The notes under the pieces were generated by a model. It did not search any database. It had not been told where the DNA came from and saw only the letters and a program-made list of their open reading frames with translations. DNA of 64,000 nt from Hymenobacter sp. BT559 (GTDB lineage: Bacteria > Bacteroidota > Bacteroidia > Cytophagales > Hymenobacteraceae). The translations under genes and the position numbers were made by a program. The stretch covers positions 186,001-250,000 of the forward strand of contig NZ_JAGETY010000006.1 in assembly GCF_017571525.1 (NCBI RefSeq), in the 5' to 3' direction. This document shows positions 25,872 to 33,482 of the stretch, in pieces. Within the stretch, counting starts at the first letter, position 1, and each line of letters opens with the position of its first letter.

Positions 25872-26834
25872 CTACTGGGGGCTAGCTGGTGGCTCGGCGG
25901 GTGGTTTGGGCCACAGCAGCGACGCCGCTACCGAGCCCAGCAGCAGCGCCCCCACGATGCCTAGCGAAACCGGCACGGGTAGCGCCAGGTTAAAGCGCTC
26001 GCGTAAAATATCCTCCATCAAGAGCTTGCCACCAATGAAAACCAGGATGAGCGCCAACCCATAGTGCAGGTAGTGAAAGAGCGTCATGAGGCTGGCCAGG
26101 GCAAAATACAGCGCCCGCAGGCCCAGCAAGGCAAACACGTTGGAGGTATACACCACAAACGTATTGCGCGACACGGCCAGGATGGCCGGGATGGAGTCGG
26201 CCGCAAAAACTACGTCGGTGGTTTCAATCATCACCAGCACCACCAGTAGGGGCGTGGCAAAGCGCAGGCCGTCGCGCCGGGTGAAGAACTTACCGCCGTC
26301 GAGCTGCCGCGTAATGGGTAGGCGCCGGCTCAGAAACCGCACCACCGGGTTGTTGTTGGGGTCAATTTCGGGGTCACCGTCGCCGCTCAGGGCCATGCGC
26401 ACACCTGTGTAGACCAGGAAGGCCCCTAGCACATACAGCAGAAAGTGAAACTTGGCCAGCAGCGCCGCCCCCGCCAGAATGAAGATGCCGCGCAGCACCA
26501 GGGCCCCCAGTACGCCCCAGAACAAAATGCGGTGCTGATACTCGGCCGGTACCTTAAAGTAAGTGAAAATGAGCAGGAACACAAACAGGTTGTCCACGCT
26601 CAGGGCCTTCTCGATGAGGTAGCCCGTCAGCCATTGCAGGCCTGCTTCGTGGCCCATGGTATGGTACACGAGGTAGTTGAAACCTAGCGACAACGTTATC
26701 CAGAAGGCGCTCCAGCCCAGTGCTTCCCCGAGCTTCACTGCATGGGCGCGGCGATTAAGCACCAGCAAATCGAGCAGCAAAAGCCCGATTACAAATAAGT
26801 TAAATAGTATCCAAAAAAGGGGCGTATTTTCCAT
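25872..26834 (-). CDS. TerC/Alx family membrane protein
   Basis: A 320-residue protein with eight or nine membrane helices of the TerC/Alx family, linked to manganese export and tellurite resistance. Signature motifs are EKALSVDNLFVFLLIFTYF and IETTDVVFAADSIPAILAV, which supply the acidic residues of the metal site. The C-terminus ends in a Pro-rich cytoplasmic tail. A yybP-ykoY (manganese) riboswitch is not evident upstream. It lies just upstream of the EgtD-like gene on the same strand and may share a transcript. Confidence 0.88.
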   Translation of the reverse strand: MENTPLFWILFNLFVIGLLLLDLLVLNRRAHAVKLGEALGWSAFWITLSLGFNYLVYHTMGHEAGLQWLTGYLIEKALSVDNLFVFLLIFTYFKVPAEYQHRILFWGVLGALVLRGIFILAGAALLAKFHFLLYVLGAFLVYTGVRMALSGDGDPEIDPNNNPVVRFLSRRLPITRQLDGGKFFTRRDGLRFATPLLVVLVMIETTDVVFAADSIPAILAVSRNTFVVYTSNVFALLGLRALYFALASLMTLFHYLHYGLALILVFIGGKLLMEDILRERFNLALPVPVSLGIVGALLLGSVAASLLWPKPPAEPPASPQ

Positions 26835-26900
26835 CCGGCGGCAAGCTGCTAACTCAGATACGGAAAAATGGCCCGCGTGGCGGTGGGCCCACTGGCTAGG

Positions 26901-27686
26901 CTACTGGGCCGAGGCGATGCGTGGTTGGCCCTGCGGCTCGTCGGCGGTGCGGCGCGGCGGATGAATCCAGCTGCTCACCTTCATCTGCACTACTCCAAAA
27001 AATGCTTCCTTGAAGATGCCTTTCGACATCTTCGATTGCCCGCGGGTGCGGTCGGTAAAGATGATGGGCACTTCCTTGATGCGGAAGCCCAGCCGGTAGG
27101 TCAGCCATTTCATCTCAATCTGAAAGGCATAGCCCACGAAGTGAATGCGCTTTAGGTCGATGGCGCGCAGCACCCTAGCCGAGTAGCACTTAAAGCCCGC
27201 CGTGGCATCGTGAATAGGCATACCCGTGACCATGCGCACGTATTTGGAGGCAAAATATGACATCAGCACCCGGCTCATGGGCCAGTTTACCACGTTTACG
27301 CCGTCGCTGTAGCGCGAGCCGATGGCCAGGTCGTAGCCCTGCACGGCGCAGGCTTCGTGCAGGCGCAGCAAATCTTGCGGGTTGTGCGAGAAGTCGGCAT
27401 CCATCTCAAACACATACTCATAGCCTCGCGCCAGCGCCCAGCGAAAGCCGAATATGTAGGCGGTGCCCAACCCTTGCTTTCCCGAACGCTCTTCCAGAAA
27501 CAGCCGCCCTGCAAACTCAGGAAGCAGGCCGCGCACTATTGGGCCCGTACCGTCGGGCGAACCGTCGTCAATTATCAGGACGTGGAAATTTTTCGGCAGT
27601 GCGAAGACAGCCCGAATAATAAGCTCCACATTGTCCCGCTCATTATACGTCGGAATCAGAACTAGTCCGGCGGCCATAGTACTCAT
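26901..27686 (-). CDS. Dolichyl-phosphate-mannose-synthase-like glycosyltransferase
   Basis: A family 2 glycosyltransferase of the polyprenol-phosphate mannosyl/glucosyl transferase type (DPM1-like), 261 residues. It has IPTYNERDN, IIDDGSPDGT, MDADFSHNP (the metal-binding DAD) and GSRYSDGVNVVNWPMSR, then the KCYSARVL motif. There is no C-terminal membrane domain, as in the soluble DPM1 branch. The product would be a polyprenyl-phosphate sugar used in protein or envelope glycosylation. Starts at 27686 or 27677 are both possible; a TATCTTTG box lies at 27693-27700, only 7 bp before the first, which favours 27677. It stands between TerC and HemG. Confidence 0.88.
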   Translation of the reverse strand: MSTMAAGLVLIPTYNERDNVELIIRAVFALPKNFHVLIIDDGSPDGTGPIVRGLLPEFAGRLFLEERSGKQGLGTAYIFGFRWALARGYEYVFEMDADFSHNPQDLLRLHEACAVQGYDLAIGSRYSDGVNVVNWPMSRVLMSYFASKYVRMVTGMPIHDATAGFKCYSARVLRAIDLKRIHFVGYAFQIEMKWLTYRLGFRIKEVPIIFTDRTRGQSKMSKGIFKEAFFGVVQMKVSSWIHPPRRTADEPQGQPRIASAQ

Positions 27687-27692
27687 CACTGG

Positions 27693-27700
27693 CAAAGATA
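27693..27700 (-). promoter_or_regulatory. -7 promoter box of the glycosyltransferase gene
   Basis: TATCTTTG on the minus strand matches TAnnTTTG. It lies 7 bp before the ATG at 27686, so that codon would fall at the transcript start; the ATG at 27677 would leave a short leader. Confidence 0.5.
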
Positions 27701-27779
27701 GGGCGCGTAAGAATAGGGTTGCGTGCTAACCAGGATTTTGAAGTAGAATTTCAGAAAGGTATTACTATTTTTTCTAGTT

Positions 27780-29111
27780 CTATTCCTGTTTTGCAGTGCT
27801 AAGCTGCTGGGCTAGCTGGCGGGCGTATCTCACACAATCGGGCACGCTTACGCCAGCCTGCCAGTTGGCTACGGCCACGACGCCTGCGGCCGCCAGGGGT
27901 GCCACGGCGGCCCGCGCATCGGCCAGGTGCTGGTCAAACTGGGGAATGCTTTGGGGCCAGTAGTAGCGCCCTTGCCAGAGCGGCGCGCCCTCGATGCCAT
28001 AGAGCCGGCTCAGCTCCTGGTGCACGGCCGCCAGCTGCCTGTCCTCGGGCTCTCGGGCCTGGCTGGCAAACTGCGCCCCGCCCACGAAGCTGGTAAACAG
28101 CACCTGCCCATCGGGCACGCGGTCGGGAAAGAGGGAGCTGGTCCAGATAGAGCCGGCCGAGTAGGTGCCTTCTACCCGGGGGTTGAGCGCCCCAAAGCCG
28201 GCCAGGGGGTGGGCCACGGCGGCTCGGTCGTAGGCCGAGTACACGAGCGTCATGGGGGGGTAGCGCACGGCCGCCAGCGCCTGGGCGGCCGCCGCAAAGT
28301 GGGGCGCGAGCAGCTCGGCCGCCGCATAGGCAGGCAGCGCCAGCGCCAGGTGCGAATAAGTAGCGGCAGTTGGCTGGTTGTTGAGTAGCAGTTGATAGGC
28401 GCCATCAGCTAGCCGCTCAATGGCCTGCACGGCCTGCCTGGGGTGATAGCTGCTGAGCCGGGCAGCCAGCGCATCAGTAAGCGCTTGCACGCCGCCGCGC
28501 AGCGTCACGGTGCGGCGGCGGCCGGCCTTCGGGCCCTTGGCCAACCCGCGCAGCAGCGAGCCGTGCTGGGCCTCGAGCGCCGCTAGCTGCGGAAAGGTAA
28601 GGGAAAGCAGCAGCTCGGCCGGGTCGCCGGCATAGATGCCCGCTACGAAGGGGTTGACGGCGTATTGAACAACCTCGCGCCCAAAATGTCGGGCGAAGAA
28701 AGCGGCTATTGTTTCGCCTGGCACAGGCGGCGCGGGGCGGCGCAGCAGCTCGCCAAGCAGCCGCAGCTTCGTTTTGAGGCTAAAAAAATTGCTGGCCAGC
28801 AGCGCGGGCGGCGAGCCCGGTAGCGCCCGGTACTGCCCGCCGCGTAGCACGTAGCGGTGCTGGCTCACCGGGGCCGCTTCCTGAATAGCATCGGCTAGGC
28901 CCAGTTCGGTCAGCAGTTCTTCCAGCTCGGCGCTCAGCAGCAGCGAGTTGGCGCCGGCTTCGAGCTGGTAGCCTTCGGGCATTCGGGGGGAAAGCAGGTT
29001 GCCGCCCGGCCGGGGGCTGGCCTCAAACAGGTCGTAGGCCACGCCCGCTTTTTGGAGATAATAAGCCAGCGTGAGGCCCGTGAGGCCCCCGCCGATAATC
29101 GCAATGCGCAT
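27780..29111 (-). CDS. hemG: Protoporphyrinogen/coproporphyrinogen oxidase
   Basis: A 443-residue FAD-dependent oxidase of haem synthesis (HemY/HemG type in Bacteroidota naming). It has the FAD-binding GGGLTGLTLAYYL at 7-19, the ASPRPGGNLLS region and the late VANWQAGVSVPDCVRYA helix. The substrate is coproporphyrinogen III or protoporphyrinogen IX; sequence alone does not tell which. The ATG at 29111 is clear. It stands alone between the glycosyltransferase (same strand, 94-bp gap) and the divergent HAD gene. Confidence 0.88.
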   Translation of the reverse strand: MRIAIIGGGLTGLTLAYYLQKAGVAYDLFEASPRPGGNLLSPRMPEGYQLEAGANSLLLSAELEELLTELGLADAIQEAAPVSQHRYVLRGGQYRALPGSPPALLASNFFSLKTKLRLLGELLRRPAPPVPGETIAAFFARHFGREVVQYAVNPFVAGIYAGDPAELLLSLTFPQLAALEAQHGSLLRGLAKGPKAGRRRTVTLRGGVQALTDALAARLSSYHPRQAVQAIERLADGAYQLLLNNQPTAATYSHLALALPAYAAAELLAPHFAAAAQALAAVRYPPMTLVYSAYDRAAVAHPLAGFGALNPRVEGTYSAGSIWTSSLFPDRVPDGQVLFTSFVGGAQFASQAREPEDRQLAAVHQELSRLYGIEGAPLWQGRYYWPQSIPQFDQHLADARAAVAPLAAAGVVAVANWQAGVSVPDCVRYARQLAQQLSTAKQE

Positions 29112-29211
29112 AGTAGAAAGCGGGTAGCCATTGGCCGCTAGCCGATAGCTTTGTTCGATAATTCAGGCGGAAAGCTAACAGCTAACAGCCGACAGCTACT
29201 AGCCAAAAGCA
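29112..29211. repeat. Family E repeat words in intergenic gap
   Basis: The 100-bp gap between hemG and the HAD gene contains repeated GCTAACAG and CAGCTACTAGCC words that resemble the palindrome at 63317 and the gap at 30648. Left and right halves show only rough complementarity. A TAGCTTTG promoter box (29146-29153) lies inside it. Confidence 0.45.
29146..29153 (+). promoter_or_regulatory. -7 promoter box of the HAD gene
   Basis: TAGCTTTG matches TAnnTTTG, 58 bp before the ATG at 29212. It overlaps the family E repeat words. Confidence 0.4.
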
Positions 29212-29721
29212 ATGAATAAAGCAGTTTTTCTGGACCGCGACGGTGTGCTCAATGAAGAAATGGGCGACTATGTGTGGACACCCGACCGCTTCCGCATCTG
29301 CGCTGGCGTGCCCGAGAGCCTGGCGCGCCTTAAAGCAGCCGGCTACCACCTTATTGTAGTCACCAACCAGGCCGGCATTGCCAAGGGCCTCTATACTAAG
29401 GACGAAGTGTTAGCCTGCCACGAGCTGCTGCAGCAAGCCTGCCACCAGCAGCTCGACGCATTATACTTCTCCGATAGCCACCCATCGGTCAGCGAGTCTA
29501 TTTTGCGCAAGCCCGACTCGGGGATGCTCGAAAAAGCTGTAGCGCGCTTTCACCTCGCCCCGGCCCGATGCTGGCTGGTAGGCGACCGCGCCCGCGACAT
29601 AGAAGCTGGCGCGCGGCTAGGGGTGCGCGGCATTTTGGTGGGCCACTCCGAGCCGGTCGAGTACCAGCCGCGAGTAGCGGATTTGCGGGCAGCTACCGAC
29701 CTGATTTTAGCGGCTGGCTAG
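29212..29721 (+). CDS. HAD-IIIA family phosphatase, GmhB-like, without zinc cysteines
   Basis: A 169-residue HAD phosphatase of the GmhB/HisB-N type. It has the nucleophile motif DRDGVLNE at 8-15, VVTNQAGIAKG, KPDSGM with the conserved Lys, and GDRARDIEAG with the magnesium aspartates. GmhB itself removes the 7-phosphate in heptose synthesis. In GmhB a zinc loop with CxH and CxC cysteines precedes the KP motif; here that loop is short (SDSHPSVSESILRKP) and has no cysteines, so structural zinc binding is lost. The substrate may differ from heptose bisphosphate. It is convergent with the TIGR01777 gene, 5 bp away. Confidence 0.82.
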   Translation: MNKAVFLDRDGVLNEEMGDYVWTPDRFRICAGVPESLARLKAAGYHLIVVTNQAGIAKGLYTKDEVLACHELLQQACHQQLDALYFSDSHPSVSESILRKPDSGMLEKAVARFHLAPARCWLVGDRARDIEAGARLGVRGILVGHSEPVEYQPRVADLRAATDLILAAG

Positions 29722-29726
29722 CCTGC

Positions 29727-30647
29727 TTAAGAAGCTTCTTCGCCGTAAAACGACAACAGCGCTGCCAGCAGGCGGGGGTATTCATACGTGAAGCCCTGGC
29801 TCAGCACCTTGTCGGCGCTGACGCGCTGCGAGCCGAGCACAATTTCGCTCATCTCACCCATCGCCAGCTTTAAGCCAAAGGCCGGCACTTTGGGCAGCAG
29901 CAGCGGGCGGTGCATTACCTGGGCCAGCGTTTCGGTAAACTCCTGGTTAGTAACAGGGTTGGGTGCCACTGCGTTGTAGGTGCCCTGCCACAACGAACTT
30001 TCCAGCATCTGCACCAGCAGGCGGCACAGGTCGTCGCGGTGAATCCAGCTCATGTACTGCCGGCCCGAGCCTAGCGGGGCGCCGGCGCCGTAGCGCACAG
30101 TTTTGGCGATGGGCACCAGTGCCCCACCTTCGGGGCTGAGCACGATGCCAATGCGTGGCAGCACCACGCGGGGGCCTAGCTCACCAATGCGCCGGGCGGC
30201 AGCTTCCCACTGCACTACCACATCGGCCAGAAAGTCGTCGCCGGGCGCCGCGATGGGCGAGTCTTCGTATAAAACTTCGTCACCACGGTCGCCATAAACA
30301 CCAATGGCCGAGGCCGATAGCAGCGTTTGTACGTGGTGGCCGGGCTTAGCTAGCTCGCGGTAGAGCAGCTCCAGCCCATCGAGGCGCGAGCGGATAATTT
30401 CGTGCTTGCGCTCGGGCGTCCACTTGCCTTCGGCCACGCTGCTGCCGGCAAGGTTCACCACACAGTCAGCGTAGGGGAGGGCCGCCGGGTCAATAGTGCC
30501 CGCCTGCGGGTCCCAGCCAAAGAGCCGGAAGTGGCTAGCCTTCTGCGGGTCGCGCGTGAGGAGTGCCACCTCGTGGCCCCCGTCGATGAGCAGTTCGGCC
30601 AGCCGCTGCCCTATCAGGCCGGTGCCGCCCGTGATGAGTATTTTCAT
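29727..30647 (-). CDS. TIGR01777 family NAD-dependent epimerase/oxidoreductase
   Basis: A 306-residue extended-SDR enzyme of the TIGR01777/YfcH family. It begins with the Rossmann motif ITGGTGLIGQRLA, has VVNLAGSSVAEGKWT, SASAIGVYG and the C-terminal DUF1731-like end (VPAFGLKLAMGEMSEIVLGS followed by SQGFTYEYPRL). Function in the family is unproven; it may act on nucleotide sugars or be a cell-division-linked protein. The ATG at 30647 is firm. It stands alone; the folE gene is 88 bp further upstream on the same strand. Confidence 0.87.
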   Translation of the reverse strand: MKILITGGTGLIGQRLAELLIDGGHEVALLTRDPQKASHFRLFGWDPQAGTIDPAALPYADCVVNLAGSSVAEGKWTPERKHEIIRSRLDGLELLYRELAKPGHHVQTLLSASAIGVYGDRGDEVLYEDSPIAAPGDDFLADVVVQWEAAARRIGELGPRVVLPRIGIVLSPEGGALVPIAKTVRYGAGAPLGSGRQYMSWIHRDDLCRLLVQMLESSLWQGTYNAVAPNPVTNQEFTETLAQVMHRPLLLPKVPAFGLKLAMGEMSEIVLGSQRVSADKVLSQGFTYEYPRLLAALLSFYGEEAS

Positions 30648-30735
30648 AGAAGAAAGCTATTAGCTGCTAGCCGTTGGCTTTTGAGTGAAGGGAGGGCGGG
30701 AACAGCGCTATCAGCCAGCAGCTAACAGCCAAAAT
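30648..30735. repeat. Family E repeat words in intergenic gap
   Basis: The gap between the TIGR01777 and folE genes contains AGCTGCTAGCCGTTGGCT on one side and CAGCTAACAGCC on the other, words shared with the palindrome at 63317. Pairing is imperfect. No promoter box is seen. Confidence 0.4.
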
Positions 30736-31416
30736 TTACTTACCAATCTGGCGCAAAAACTCATTGCGCAAGTCCTTGTCCTCTAAAAACTTGCCGCTAT
30801 ACTCGCTCGTGATGGTTGAGCTGCTGGTGTCGTTTACGCCCCGGCTCATCACGCAGAGGTGGTCGGCCTCGATGAGCACGGCCACGTCGTCGGTGCCCAG
30901 GCTTTGGCGCAGGTGCTCGGCCACCTGCCGGGTAAGGCGCTCCTGCACCTGCGGGCGGCGAGCATAATACTGCACCACCCGATTGAGCTTGCTAAGCCCC
31001 ACTACGTGCTGACCCGGCAAATACGCCACGTGCGCCTTGCCAATAATGGGCACGAAGTGGTGCTCGCAGCACGAAAACAGCGTGATGTCGCGCTCTACCA
31101 GCAGCTGCCCATACTGGTAGCGGTTCTCGAAGAGGCGCACCTCGGGCCGGTGCTCGGGGTTGAGCCCCTTAAACCACTCTTGCACAAACATTTTGGCCAC
31201 GCGCTGCGGCGTACCAGCCAGGCTGTCGTCGGTCAGGTCGAGGCCCAGCTCCTGCATGATAGCGCGAAAATGACCAGTGATGGCGGCAATTTTTTCGGCA
31301 TCGGGGCTAGCAAACGCGTCGGGGCGCAGGGGCGTGCGCAGGCCGGCAGGCAGGTGGTGGTCCGGGTGGTTCCCGCTAGGGTGGTTGGCGGGAGGCCCGG
31401 CAGAATTATTCTCCAT
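30736..31416 (-). CDS. folE: GTP cyclohydrolase I
   Basis: Converts GTP to dihydroneopterin triphosphate, the first step of folate (and pterin) synthesis. The 226-residue protein shows the zinc cysteine in FSCCEHHFVP, the catalytic HLCVMSRGV segment and the final YSGKFLEDKDLRNEFL. The first 35 residues are a Pro/His-rich extension not found in the E. coli enzyme. The ATG at 31416 lies inside the last codons of queD, an 11-bp overlap that suggests translational coupling. The pair supplies pterins: FolE makes the substrate of QueD. Confidence 0.92.
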   Translation of the reverse strand: MENNSAGPPANHPSGNHPDHHLPAGLRTPLRPDAFASPDAEKIAAITGHFRAIMQELGLDLTDDSLAGTPQRVAKMFVQEWFKGLNPEHRPEVRLFENRYQYGQLLVERDITLFSCCEHHFVPIIGKAHVAYLPGQHVVGLSKLNRVVQYYARRPQVQERLTRQVAEHLRQSLGTDDVAVLIEADHLCVMSRGVNDTSSSTITSEYSGKFLEDKDLRNEFLRQIGK

Positions 31417-31819
31417 AGTAATCCACAAAATTACGGTCAGTTTCGTGGAGCGTCACGGCTAGGGTAAGCGCCGCTGGCAAAGCCGCCCGCAGCCGCCGCC
31501 AGATAACGACGGCAATATTCTCAGCCGTAGGGTTAAGCTCCCGAAAATCGTCGGTGTCGAGGTTGAGGTTGCGGTGGTCAAAGCGATTGAGCACCTGCGT
31601 TTTGATGATGTCGCTTAACTGCTTCATGTCAAACACATAGCCGGTGTCGGGGTCGATTTCCCCGGTCAGGCGCACCGTCAGGTCATAGTTATGGCCATGG
31701 TAGTTGGGGTTGTTGCACTTGCCAAACACCTGCTGGTTGCGCGCCGCATCCCAGTCCGGATTGTGCAGGCGATGAGCCGCATTAAAGTGTTCGGAACGAC
31801 AGATAGTGAGCTGGGGCAT
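31406..31819 (-). CDS. queD: 6-carboxytetrahydropterin synthase / PTPS family
   Basis: A 137-residue enzyme of the PTPS/QueD family, which turns dihydroneopterin triphosphate into 6-carboxytetrahydropterin for queuosine synthesis or 6-pyruvoyl-tetrahydropterin. It has the zinc histidines in HFNAAH and YHGHNY, and a catalytic cysteine in VFGKCNNPN. The ATG at 31819 gives MPQLTICRSEHF; a longer reading adds eight non-conserved residues. Its last 11 bp overlap folE. QueC and QueE are not in the window, so either queuosine or another pterin route is possible. Confidence 0.86.
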   Translation of the reverse strand: MPQLTICRSEHFNAAHRLHNPDWDAARNQQVFGKCNNPNYHGHNYDLTVRLTGEIDPDTGYVFDMKQLSDIIKTQVLNRFDHRNLNLDTDDFRELNPTAENIAVVIWRRLRAALPAALTLAVTLHETDRNFVDYYGE

Positions 31820-32017
31820 GGGGAGTGAAACTACGAGTGCCACCTTTTGTTGAGTTAAGCTTCCACAAAAAGGCGTCTTGGATTTAACAAATAAAAAAAG
31901 TAATACTTTCCCGGTTTGGGGATGCGCGTGCTTCTGCGGGCCGTTGTACTTAACGCATAAAAAATTAACTCAGTGAAAAAAAAGCTTTTTTCGCTCATAG
32001 AGTTGCGATAAAGTGCT

Positions 32018-32025
32018 TAAATTTG
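32018..32025 (+). promoter_or_regulatory. -7 promoter box of the coiled-coil protein gene
   Basis: TAAATTTG matches TAnnTTTG and lies 69 bp before the ATG at 32095. The upstream 150 bp are AT-rich with A and T runs, typical of a strong Bacteroidota promoter region. Confidence 0.45.
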
Positions 32026-32094
32026 GGCTGTCGGAAAACCATATCTGGCCCCTTTTTTTCGTTTTCACTTCCTTTTACTTATCCTTTTTACCCG

Positions 32095-32802
32095 ATGAAA
32101 CGAAACGTTCTACTTCTTTTTTTGCTATTGTTAGGTGCTTTGCACGTGTCGGCCCAGCGCTCGCCCGTGGATGAAGCCGACCAGAACATCAACAACATTC
32201 CGCGCAAAGGCCAGCGCGTGAGCCTGCAGCTCGACAACAAGCGCGTGGAAACTTCCTGGTTGAAGCAGCTCAACGAGCAGTTTCCGGGTAAAGTGAAGAA
32301 TAACAAAGGCATTATTACGATGGATGGGGTAACGATTCCGGAGGTTTCGCCCACGCCAGTGCGCGTTATCAGCCGCGTCGATGCCCTGCCCACTGGCACG
32401 GGCGTATGGTGGAGCATCGACCTAGGCAATGCTTACCTGGGCCAGGCCTCGACGCCTAGCCAGTGGAAGGCCGCTGAGAAATACCTCAAGGATTTTGCTC
32501 GCTCGATGTACCGGGAAGACTTGGTAGCCCAGATTACGGATGCCGAGAAGGCCTTGGTGACCTCGCAAAACAACCACATGGCTGTTATCGGCAAGGCCGA
32601 TGCCATCAAGAAAGACATCGAGCGCAACAAGACCCGCAAGCTCGAAATTCAGCAGCAGCTGGCTGCCAACGCTGCGGAGCTGCAGCAGCTTAACAACCAA
32701 GTGGATTCGAACCTGAAGGAGCAGGAAGCTGCCCGCGCCGACATTGTGAACATGCGTGTAGCCCTGGAGGCCGTGAAAGAGCGCATGAGCAAGATTGAAT
32801 AA
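32095..32802 (+). CDS. Exported protein with C-terminal coiled coil, unknown function
   Basis: A 235-residue exported protein. A signal peptide MKRNVLLLFLLLLGALHVSA ends at about residue 20. Residues 25-150 are a globular region with MDGVTIPEVSPTPVRVISRV, WWSIDLGN and KYLKDFARSMYREDLV. From about residue 160 to the end a long helix of Lys, Glu and Gln heptads (KKDIERNKTRKLEIQQQLAA) forms a coiled coil. I do not recognise the family. The ATG at 32095 follows an AT-rich promoter region and the gene ends in a strong terminator, so it is monocistronic and possibly well expressed. Confidence 0.65.
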   Translation: MKRNVLLLFLLLLGALHVSAQRSPVDEADQNINNIPRKGQRVSLQLDNKRVETSWLKQLNEQFPGKVKNNKGIITMDGVTIPEVSPTPVRVISRVDALPTGTGVWWSIDLGNAYLGQASTPSQWKAAEKYLKDFARSMYREDLVAQITDAEKALVTSQNNHMAVIGKADAIKKDIERNKTRKLEIQQQLAANAAELQQLNNQVDSNLKEQEAARADIVNMRVALEAVKERMSKIE

Positions 32803-32825
32803 CCCACCTTCTGCATAAGTACCTA

Positions 32826-32856
32826 AACCCCGCCGGCTCCCGGCGGGGTTTTTTAT
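32826..32856 (+). terminator. Strong rho-independent terminator
   Basis: An 11-bp GC-rich stem (AACCCCGCCGG with CCGGCGGGGTT, 32826-32850) with a 3-base loop, followed by TTTTATT. It lies 24 bp after the coiled-coil protein stop. Confidence 0.85.
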
Positions 32857-32946
32857 TGGGGCCAGGCTAACCCGCGCCGGCTGCCTTGCGTTGAGGACCT
32901 GGACAAGCCCCTTGGCTTACCCACCCATTTCTCTTAAGCCAGCACC

Positions 32947-33360
32947 ATGGAAAAGAAAGAAGTTCAGCACCAAGTACACCTGGAAGGCGCCATTAATATC
33001 CTAACCGGCGACCTGCGCGAAGAAGCCAGCCGCGCCGGCATCGACAACCAGCTACAGCGGTGGATTGAAGACCTGAAAGACGCCCACAACCCCGAGTTTC
33101 ATCAGCTCGTCACCGACTTGCAGGCTCTGAAAGCGCTGCTGCACGGCGGCACCTACAATGGCGACCAGGTAGGCCGCCTGCTGCACCACCTTGGTACCGA
33201 AACCACCCGCACGGCGCACCTGGCCGAGGGCAATACCCGCTCGCACGTAGAAAAGCTGGGGGCTGCCCTGCTCGCCGCTGCGGGCCAGCTCCAGGGCCCT
33301 AGTACCACTCCCGAGCAAGACCTGAAAAATAATAATCGAGGCCTCGACTCGCAGGCGTAG
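32947..33360 (+). CDS. Small alpha-helical protein of unknown function
   Basis: A 137-residue cytoplasmic protein without signal or membrane segment, predicted mainly helical (DLREEASRAGIDNQLQRWIE, TDLQALKALLHGG, AHLAEGNTRSHVEKLGAALL). The last 25 residues are polar and probably disordered. I do not recognise it. A 17-bp perfect terminator hairpin follows. Being highly Gln/His/Leu rich, it could be a bacterial stress-associated or DNA-binding helper, but nothing in the sequence proves that. Confidence 0.6.
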   Translation: MEKKEVQHQVHLEGAINILTGDLREEASRAGIDNQLQRWIEDLKDAHNPEFHQLVTDLQALKALLHGGTYNGDQVGRLLHHLGTETTRTAHLAEGNTRSHVEKLGAALLAAAGQLQGPSTTPEQDLKNNNRGLDSQA

Positions 33361-33390
33361 GCTGCGGCTCAGGCACCAGCCGACATTTGT

Positions 33391-33436
33391 AAAAGCGGTG
33401 TTGCGCAACCTAGCCAGGCTGCGCAACACCGCTTTT
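33391..33436 (+). terminator. Terminator hairpin after the small helical protein gene
   Basis: Perfect 17-bp stem (33391-33407 with 33420-33436, AAAAGCGGTGTTGCGCA) with a 12-base loop. The A-flank and T-flank make it function in either direction. Confidence 0.85.
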
Positions 33437-33482
33437 GAGTAAGTAGTTGTTTCTGAAATCTACCCCGGGGCACTTTTGTCTT

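Noticed and set aside
26835..26900. Manganese (yybP-ykoY) riboswitch ahead of terC
   Set aside because: The gap is short and I see none of the conserved riboswitch loops.
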